Shown here one piece after another: positions 54,601-55,082 of a stretch of DNA of 55,082 nucleotides. The notes below the pieces were generated by a model. It was not told where the DNA came from. It saw nothing but the letters and a program-made list of their open reading frames with translations, and made no database searches. A program made the position numbers and the translations under genes. The first letter of the stretch is position 1; every line of letters begins with the position of its first letter. Origin of the DNA: Nocardia mexicana NBRC 108244 (lineage in GTDB: Bacteria; Actinomycetota; Actinomycetes; Mycobacteriales; Mycobacteriaceae); the NCBI RefSeq assembly GCF_001613165.1, contig NZ_BDBV01000043.1, positions 1 to 55,082 on the forward strand. The letters are read 5' to 3'.

Positions 54601-55082
54601 CGACACCGGACGGAGCGCCGCCGCAACCGGAGCCGGAGAGCCAGAGTGACGCCGTAGCACGCGAACTGGAAGAGCTGGATTCCGCATTGCAGCTGCGTGC
54701 GGACGAGGCGGAGCGCCGACATCGGCAGTTGATGCAACAGCTGGATGACGCGCAGGCACAAATGCACGCGCGGTTCGACGAGTTGGAGGCCGGGACCGCC
54801 CCGGGCAAGGCCACCGACGAAGGCGACGCCGAAAACCGATCACGCACACCCGCAGACCCCGACCCCCACCATCCCTCCAACCCGAGCGGCGACCCCAACC
54901 CCGCCGAGCCGCACTCGCCCGCTGAACAGGATGATGACCGCCCCGCCCCGCACTCGCCCGCCGATGAGGGCAACGACGATGTCGCGTCGCACTCGCCCGT
55001 CGGCGCCGATGGTGACGGGGAAGGGGGTGCGCCGCGCTCGCCCGTCGGTGAGGGTGGTGATGAGCAAGGGGGTGCGCCGCGC
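36672..55082 (+). CDS. Giant CpnT-like polymorphic toxin frame, 3' end beyond window (6,137 codons visible)
   Basis: ATG at 36672, 17 bases after the YbaB-like gene; I find no in-frame stop to the window edge. Layout by residue: 1-~330 CpnT-like N-terminus with WPDGDPDRMWD and a hydrophobic hairpin; ~350-915 Gly/Pro/Ala-rich linker; ~920-1993 mostly helical unknown domains (WHHVSPNP, VRLLQPGGEQIITDM); 2041-2064 TPPNGA repeats; 2114-2256 11-residue coiled-coil repeats; ~2336-2514 Ntox15-like toxin; ~2515-2590 out-of-phase stretch over the nested immunity gene; ~2615-2850, ~2910-3131 and ~4427-4640 HExxH peptidase-like modules; ~4050-4253 a decayed module; ~5577-5710 a decayed toxin copy; 5764-6040 three coiled-coil repeats. 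It may be one fused protein or a toxin gene followed by displaced modules whose separating stop codon is missing. Confidence 0.75.
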   Translation, partial: MAELPGWLGWLEWVAGSEWPDGDPDRMWDGVGKPWRTAAGDLRDLLDDIQDAKTASLAAYPQGDGTEKITKAFDQLLHGEASLEQLAKHFDAMAETADGVGTEIEYTQLMFITSLGLLAAEIAAAWIFPPTAPAVEAAAIAGTRIGLRLLSAGARRAVQQIVRRLVSSSTLKFLAKHVAIDTALGTIQEVGIQAYQVNEGHRKNINLEQVAVTAISSAAGGAAAGPLGDKIGKALGSKLGDSLGGKLVNGAITGTTAGLAGAGAGYLAATGTQMAIDTYKYGFDKAWANAKAAGIDPLMFTAGASNGALSGANKAGANHFWNSHNPDLANRPSFGSRMDDVFNQMNQPGGDPGGNNPGGNEPGGNQPGNQPGGNQPGNQPGGNQPGGDPGGDPRGDGSAPRDPARAGEAPGGQNGSDPSNVQGAPQGGSDETGGAPEGSGGQNGNDPSNVQGGGSDETGGAPADPEGAGMPEGDGGEEGGAPEGGAKPDDVAGDDGAEEPGGGADDSAKVQPAAGQTPEEGAPPEGEAPAAEPEQSAGPENSGEQRPPGGNAPGAGRPEQGATPEQQAGDDGQAGGGAPPQSGSSPLSASDGGDQAAGADNGVGQADSGKAEGPDGQQDGRAGVPQPDAKTSGESAADGGTPKGDTEAGAQKAADPVDGVTPQSDTEAGGAQKGDSTGNGAAPVVGAPVAGAPIAGGTPAGTPGAGAPPVASGGENPSGGSSPATPKASPVGEARGTGEGAGGEQPKGSQPRAGTPEGRGGEARSGAEQPRAGAGSGSGAPKGRADATSSLPQGGDSGVQAASSGKEAPRSQDGAAGKPGESDGSAPFVVPVAVGAEPAPSPRPAPAAGGGGKEPPSGPPKKPAGSPDDPGDGSGPKQPESGDGSDPDKSAPPKDPEAPEGPGKQKDSEAIEPTSVDRPERSRDFVVEINGEQVTVRCVPDGEGGWRPARDGEPGPAHRDSDAPARAEGSQPPRKKSALRRALDRLRKMFNEHGHTPIAKHPSGSRLDSRGQSAAIDGATRIPDLVDPPPAPPAQPPPSDLPQFKAPPDSGGTPEDPLARIGQIIQLMIANIEHVPLLRRLTSKIVLQVGEHVPLRASDGSEYKPWITDVEPEAARAGVVESLEQGLISPRDGFEDLLDLLKVTRDSETGLPTDPDLHRRIIGDLVRFDLVSPRQARAALRDLYESVTDTELRERIVNDLANNGLAHNDVAMALEFGDLADAHADLVARLQDGTLSPEDCRQRLLELRDLVSDPDLRQQILDDLTNRNLITDEQARALEHEPALDPADAIPKQPPPEGPPPENETLSEMAARLGFPLPDENPSTIRRMLDEQQYRCLRTTGAIEGLGEAARRYNEEMARPYGDGDESAPVPRGERDFYSENPMGDFLTEVIDAFGGDTGLRNTPGVLTGEDTISEWHHVSPNPESDRDGGLPPYYSNALRRDQLQDELSTWTQLFGLGFDDVNSANLDATLDRLRDENNARMARLAELAAVAEADLPPAPLNDQAVRVPVDGESDRLVIVDGERDRNDVLADLLAENPDLGRQLNDGEVTLDYRQTRTDADGEIRLDPVDTPEVYHHRETVDGRDVVATLVRDGDGEWRAVPHTVDPVSTVEPADGTPDLASPRSREELLRDLVDVARDLGLGPADVVRLLQPGGEQIITDMKLGNALRAGQLEALSDFARTMRDIGTYYGLQDGGPRADDPAGRAQLAQTLGLSEAALTPASLADRITDPSNGFLRRRQQMRALCGYAVRLRAVDAEAFAAARARLAEDLGIPESSLYPDEYKNDPETGARRKHKNSDSTSIDPAKLRKALARLAKQGRRSQAHDAMEEFARALIDIDPYSEVSRGDHAADPRVADPEAAVHDTDALPSLQEIIADAVQTGDPAAFGQAVADAIARAEADGGTLDDHTGPRPEPGGDWSRVVGVGLPHPDDPSFLEVYTAYQDGNIENHEGPQDLGAEVGDLRDEVRHRQQQINTLAALAAQLREVQGLEAADPGVGPGDGPAAPTPPPGPSPLDGATPPGGQTPGGPKPPGGPTPDGPTPPNGATPPNGATPPNGATPPNGATPAAGSVPKHGDGSAADTDANAPSPKADEPQGESSDQKSQLEAESPRRQGDADQESRRRQDGADQESRRRQDDTDQESRRRQDDADQESRRRQDDAEQESRRRRDDAETESRRRRDDAEAESRRRQDDAEAEARRRRDDAESEARRRKDDVESEARRRQDDADAEFRRRQQEIEAEFRRQQEEIDAEFRRVQEDLAQLRRELFGESDGPDGRDRGDEPPDPAPTGAAPPHPDKPGDGGGAQRIPEESTPRQERAERDQAYARDALGAADEYQRHMDELDEIYREMFGGGVIRPRNILDDPAQRAWANEAYEAIRQSVGDVRDMHENLADVVRSDGTIGFTDREIRQIKKHLFLDEHRLDIVDRNGRVVGEETRRFDADADIAEAWMRLSRGEPLPADITLLEHELAESDYMRRNPGASYRKAHDYANSKADWQNNIPERTGENYERWAEKDGVVRGVPESDGNADRGDLPVREQRDGPEPRAGDQQGRRGHQSGGRLDGHVDAEGGRAHSVGDADGRDLAGRGRDSGLADPEPGPADPRTDAADGELGPGDSDAPRRPDIHDDWTRLDPGQVADRLRDEFGIRDIDFADADPDVVREIARAVEEVLTKYPRSEYPQIDLRAIRVETLADGRFAKTVAHPRPGDRNGQYSELVVNRTVATNLAYFNSSVDLNIGDGRFHQSFHDRPVRSIVLHEMGHVLDNAGSPLTRMRLDGGTPIDMVRAYMRAHPDGDMVQFERWMQQLSGYSFHDSAKTNLNPGEALAEAFADVMLRGRDAVSEPARALYDMLEAAARSAAPIAPEPGPAARPDGPGRTDYARGRFDDQVDGPESGKHEVPDPPPEAPPRPEDEWTDRSPQEIKEILEDRHGLDVFGFDLPGIDADMVRDIARATDDMLNKHQQITLRRVGIGDIDPIANARRAIDPDTGRIITDTITFNQRYADSAASFRELIRKAVDIEWFRPGTELDPVYAVMLHEFGHALDNAGQLRLEETIEYELLQHFMATHPDRSIADYEPWLAQLSDRSFHSVENPDGTVTVDRTDLKTREAIAEAFVDVELNGRNASEPARFIYEQLIRASLAGDTGPAPRELPDSATDHQELPGDGHEPGTPGDDAGDDALPLPNPNDAELTREREGRAQEEVRQAIYGDQAEPDGWQGHFPDENFVRVWEVLSHTTAGREAIAVLREAGASVRFADLGAEREAAALAEAAARAGDSLEGPGTDRDDTGGTPDEPGLPVGEADTFNDRTLDIVVDTHDRSDAEKAAAVVRAAERVRAILSGDVEVLPSRIAVLDLADHLAAQERIEAAAFGRELDFEDQLNGAGIGFDPAVRPEDADALYREEMREVYRYAGRSAADAALRANPDLSASQLRGIAHDAGVDALLADSRYGEFGRPGSEAAYRPVHGAEWEAARRPQPPDGAPESWPDYAPRTTESAQQVQQLVREHAAATRELRRLRADWDRVFARLQGDGDGRIPESELAESRAARLEQMRKKLVFADGYVAMNLQLITEMTARHDAVAARLADIERAIATRVGEDLLDTLAVDVGRSVRDAELEPADLVRVVVDESGAVRVVRATDAMRAAESGAHPRADDPSRPDEAVDNAPQQENSSTYRRRTLSDTVAEAWQWLLREAARTTGKWPQGSHVGDWAVKFLERHGIDIRLSGEPEARSSQVIEGDVTVGPALGYHPATNTVVLSAFSGGTRRIADAIRAAAMADMLRETPGWVRERLTMQRAEYVGLMLDRQAEAHALAFENIRVARGGDGGRDKFYDKYRDKLEIVYLDAYRDALKIAKDLYRNSSVVHPSALEAAAYRAGVRAVRAQFQALGPAVGDSNYATRYGAAWDRAHGAPPAAETTPAPPSTDTPASRTRRTLAFAQEIETNRELRNAGRRIAIGPVERAYTDAYDKAHQKATKAAERSPDAPNPDRVAYEAGLKGIRRYIDKVGLDKAEIAFDAVRADSDRPHRRWGRPPESMSDGIPNDSVAATRDSAHLDADELLSAAARKIDAELTNHPDAEWLTPEVVRVPAPEGRWPRMVILAEAGGHIDALNRLAQSHSQYVDVLWNRSHALDYRVVAAGPDGQPELTRIASRDAEGPYRAPDWSEARAQMLAHYLRYRSEGSTTLGFDAWMRQLGEGAFSEPSKSRFGRTKSSGGLVDWFLSVGFRMAQADPGIGVTHPAHVAQQLMMRRIPLDSTQGPPPRDYLHFALHTIDVGGVPLAVQFERTSDGGWRVPAPAGAGFMTDALAHHLQGMADTDADRLKARIVATLRDGAAPLNARGAELPGRLKRISDRLLGQRNEPDAPESDAPGRSEGSGRRDGDRSGNEDRGTDSATAAPVKDRTDSREPLADNGTEHQGSPVDHPDGTTTQPPADKWSRLDRGGILLELQFHHPRVEIHGFDADIDVATLREYARAVDEVLTRHPDIDLRRIDIAPLDGNRHGQAVWRKRADGTYYAESITLNRDLATNPDEFRASKQRAEDTGHSPRGVADRPVYATIVHELGHALDYAGGKRARVLAEDVLIAHYRATRPDGDAAGYIAWVRQLSGYSFDRGIFDPGEALADAFLDVTLNGRNASEPAQVLHALLNAEALAGPDGAEGPIPHPDNRIGDGRMRGADAAKGPEPDAGPPHEVAAELRELCRAYDIAPRDLRRDRLGPVLDDMQGPHAERDRARLAELTEQYWRAMESEASARRQAELERFAGQRDAARRELAEAAAEREAALAGMRVDESELGPDRDQDNPDVRSLEETLQALRNRSVEAGDVDAWGDRIAQLERAARRYNAAAEQLAEVNAVLRGLAEDPLSRYRLFGEIDDQLVASAADHAAPAKPGDDPDASPDEPNAGGGSKKPPEQPPVPNAPDDPGEPSGSGKPGDADPAHTPDDDAAVGPPQPDDGDPATQWANGEYDRLMQERRNLVRELEFWRAKLEDRVGRLSDSQRILDALGDRGRLAREVLLRYGDAVVRHVDVDPLGEDAEGHLDSRAEPLDVAYRREALGKMVDAAQHVFQLDDQLRHLDRQIQELERSGAVNRPPSQEVADRLEQLARDRAEELLRIKPRRGMRDDLAARLGLVDENGVLDEQALTDDQLDDTVRRLASEQPGRTAEIDALRDAARDVNAAHNEIGRIQDEMARTAGVWRRLVEDAGGRMITDTVGLVDGERPRIIVLGPRAALGDSPRAHFDAELAHVLDHSGAVAQAMVRPETTVEFHRVTADRNGKPTVTELPPPDVRRLSTGWQGGRRIDVTLWRDGDGNWHPVNPAKPDLVTNGTSATVPKAFKPRDLPEGISGWAVDPTQAAVEGALVDHQPGAIPKDLFPAIPGGEPMVPPGVQAYDVPFAGVVYNTMRIILETAKLSGFTWYNDPDNPGKIRPGFKGHYWFKKKPSEVQPLVREIDWGALADDQGEIDPGFIRQELAREQAWAEVQQWANDEYRRYRDDVADSDVDRILQELAPLRRDQCAQAARDVVDAVRRQLVEADRGIDPRGDIDAQLLRMDDEIDRVAGELAKKFRVADPGVVRDTIDDIRTLLLEGADADALAAVLTPHMDADIPDLTRDQLVQIKNHLMRTPLLRLDPDTHQVTRRPLDCVADVAEAWNRLVDGDPLDQDILLLRDALAEARFLAANEGATWHEANAYVAAKEGLHWDANRPPLTDWRADIPYVPPSQTTRMANGGNGSGPALPGPGPRPQGPDDSGALPGESPHPKELSGAPEPEGTEPNPFRDAVERELQLLDETMRRNAEEAEREHRKAMQRLAELQAELQGGPDNSAVDGADDSGRVQTGSGPLAGDAENRAVGKPDPRAPEVGGSEQKASPEAGGPEQKLPPETGGSEPQASPEEGSQPEGEPEPGARQSEPNPFRDAVEHELRLLDEAMRRNAVEAEREHRKAMRRLAEIQEELEAGFDELELGGADDSGRAAPETAGDSRQDAPESTPDGAPPQPEPESQSDAVARELEELDSALQLRADEAERRHRQLMQQLDDAQAQMHARFDELEAGTAPGKATDEGDAENRSRTPADPDPHHPSNPSGDPNPAEPHSPAEQDDDRPAPHSPADEGNDDVASHSPVGADGDGEGGAPRSPVGEGGDEQGGAPR
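37736..37845 (+). repeat. Gly-Asn-Gln-Pro repeat in the giant frame
   Basis: Repeated GGNQPGN/GGNEPG units of 12-18 bases follow the N-terminal domain directly and mark the start of the long disordered linker. Confidence 0.8.
42792..42863 (+). repeat. Four 18-bp TPPNGA repeats
   Basis: Four consecutive in-frame copies of the hexapeptide TPPNGA, nearly identical at DNA level (single A/G and T/C changes), within a Pro/Gly linker. Confidence 0.9.
43011..43439 (+). repeat. Thirteen 33-bp units encoding an 11-residue coiled-coil repeat
   Basis: Thirteen consecutive 11-codon units with consensus DDADxESRRRQ; the first begins GDADQESRRRQ and the last reads EEIDAEFRRVQ, merging into EDLAQLRREL. Hydrophobic residues are almost absent in the middle units and appear at the end. 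An 11-residue period fits a hendecad helix; the alternating Asp/Glu and Arg clusters could also give a single charged alpha-helix rod just before the toxin domain. Confidence 0.92.
43680..44214 (+). other. Ntox15-like toxin domain within the giant frame
   Basis: Residues about 2336-2514. Conserved-looking positions: His in IKKHLF (codon 43911), HRLD nearby, RRFDADADIAEAWMRL, His in LLEHELAE (codon 44070) and His in KAHDYAN (codon 44130), followed by W. This order recalls Ntox15, a nuclease family with an HxxD motif; that assignment is from memory and tentative. It lies directly before the nested immunity-like gene, the normal place for a toxin tip. Confidence 0.5.
44215..44448 (+). CDS. Nested immunity-like small protein, out of frame within the giant gene
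   Basis: 77 residues, ATG at 44215 (MALYVVFRKATETPTEVTYR), ending GTWPGGGGIQA at TAG 44446-44448. Only about 5 of its 78 codons end in A or T, against about 37 of 78 when the same bases are read in the giant frame, so this frame carries the coding signature. The start MxLYVVFRK and ending TWPGGGGIQ match a family of small actinobacterial proteins I have seen beside toxin genes. GAGGTGGG lies about nine bases upstream of the ATG. Position right after the Ntox15-like domain argues that it is the cognate immunity protein. Confidence 0.72.
   Translation: MALYVVFRKATETPTEVTYRFGNSETDLNRELVISKDGEDIRAGGGSTDTLTLKVAARILSAMRTDGTWPGGGGIQA
44514..45222 (+). other. Metallopeptidase-like module 1 of the giant frame
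   Basis: Residues ~2615-2850: DDWTRLDP start, LHEMGHVLDNAG (HEMGH 2756-2760), QQLSGYSF and GEALAEAFADV with the probable third zinc ligand (Glu 2822 or 2826), then SEPARALYD. This gluzincin-like arrangement recurs twice more. Such modules in polymorphic toxins may release the toxin tip. Confidence 0.65.
45399..46065 (+). other. Metallopeptidase-like module 2 of the giant frame
   Basis: Residues ~2910-3131: EWTDRSPQEIKEILEDRHGL start, LHEFGHALDNAG (HEFGH 3035-3039), LAQLSDRSF, then REAIAEAFVDVELNGRNASE. Motif spacing is as in module 1, so the zinc site appears complete. Confidence 0.65.
48820..49430 (+). other. Decayed metallopeptidase-like module
   Basis: Residues ~4050-4253. AARKIDAELTNHPDAEW parallels the pre-catalytic helix of modules 1-3, but the zinc helix reads ILAEAGGHIDAL and lacks the first His; downstream FDAWMRQLGEGAFSE parallels the post-catalytic helix. 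The third-ligand segment is not recognisable. It is probably inactive. Confidence 0.4.
49950..50590 (+). other. Metallopeptidase-like module 3 of the giant frame
   Basis: Residues ~4427-4640: KWSRLDRGGILLELQFHH start, VHELGHALDYAG (HELGH 4554-4558), VRQLSGYSF and GEALADAFLDVTLNGRNASE. The zinc site looks complete. Confidence 0.65.
53400..53802 (+). other. Second, altered copy of the Ntox15-like domain
   Basis: Residues ~5577-5710: IKNHLM, then VAEAWNRLVDGDPLDQDILL, LLRDALAEARFL and EANAYVAAKEGLHW align with the copy at 43680-44214. Two histidines are changed (EHELAE to RDALAE, KAHDYAN to EANAYVA) and the HRLD segment reads LLRLD. It is likely an inactive remnant; no immunity-like gene follows it. 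Confidence 0.5.
53961..54790 (+). repeat. Three coiled-coil repeats near the window end
   Basis: Units at 53961 and 54372 both start PNPFRDAVE and continue LLDExMRRNA and EHRKAM; a third, more diverged unit begins at 54648 (DAVARELEELDSALQLRA). Each is a ~45-residue charged helix separated by Pro/Gly/Glu linkers. Confidence 0.82.
54912..55082 (+). repeat. HSPA/RSPV tandem repeats running off the window
   Basis: Units beginning HSPA, HSPA, HSPV and RSPV start at 54912, 54951, 54990 and 55035 (39-45 base period), rich in Asp, Gly and Glu. They resemble the linker style at the 5' edge of the window (HDG repeats at 9, 63, 90, 144, 171 and 198) but are not the same sequence. Confidence 0.75.

Noticed and set aside
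46146..54767. Uninterrupted minus-strand frame of 2,873 codons, with similar ones at 39042-44162 and 36444-38486
   Set aside because: They are codon-aligned antisense shadows of the GC-rich giant gene. Their products are Arg/Gly/Leu-rich without domains or plausible starts, and the plus frame holds clear modules.

Overview
The window is uniformly very GC-rich except for one AT-richer patch at about 11,460-13,380. The spc ribosomal-protein cluster, a stand-alone PknG-type kinase, twin-Arg lipoprotein-like M13 peptidases and WXG100 proteins next to CpnT-like giant proteins all point to an actinobacterium of the Mycobacteriales, most likely Nocardia or a close relative. The genus is inferred from gene content, not from a phylogenetic marker search.

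Region by region. (1) 3-4,687: the 3' part of a polymorphic toxin gene ending in a DNA/RNA non-specific endonuclease-like domain, followed by two YezG/DUF600-like immunity candidates and a convergent hypothetical gene. (2) 4,744-9,661 (minus): an AIM24-family gene and two paralogous M13 zinc metallopeptidases. (3) 9,787-23,169: the spc operon in two pieces. rplN-rplX-rplE-rpsZ ends at a strong terminator. About 6 kb of accessory genes follow: a BglII-like restriction-modification pair, a lipoprotein gene with a nonsense codon, a TIGR03086-like protein, a GlxA-type regulator with a divergent cysteine hydrolase, and an Uma2-like protein. The operon then resumes with rpsH-rplF-rplR-rpsE-rpmD-rplO-secY-adk-map. 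Both pieces start from near-identical promoters (17-bp spacer, TACACT) with the same GTTGCCTG start region and a leader hairpin. (4) 23,234-29,708: a membrane protein, a WXG100-like protein and a 1,712-residue CpnT-like protein with a very long PPxP tract. (5) 29,709-35,700: a zinc-ribbon protein, dtd, a MerR regulator, an amino-acid permease of the AnsP type, and pknG. (6) 35,835-55,082: a second WXG100-like gene, a YbaB-like gene and an open reading frame with no stop codon from 36,672 to the window edge (6,137 codons).

The striking feature is region 6. The giant frame starts with a CpnT-like N-terminus and carries a 13-copy 33-bp (11-residue) coiled-coil repeat. It then has an Ntox15-like toxin domain and runs straight through a 77-codon immunity-like gene lying in another frame (44,215-44,448). 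Downstream it contains three HExxH metallopeptidase-like modules, at least one decayed copy of the module, and a second copy of the toxin domain that has lost two histidines. This looks like a reservoir of toxin modules fused into one reading frame. With regions 1 and 4 it makes three large type VII-type effector loci around one ribosomal-protein cluster, with no ESX core secretion genes (eccA-E, mycP) in the window. The effectors would therefore have to use a secretion system encoded elsewhere.
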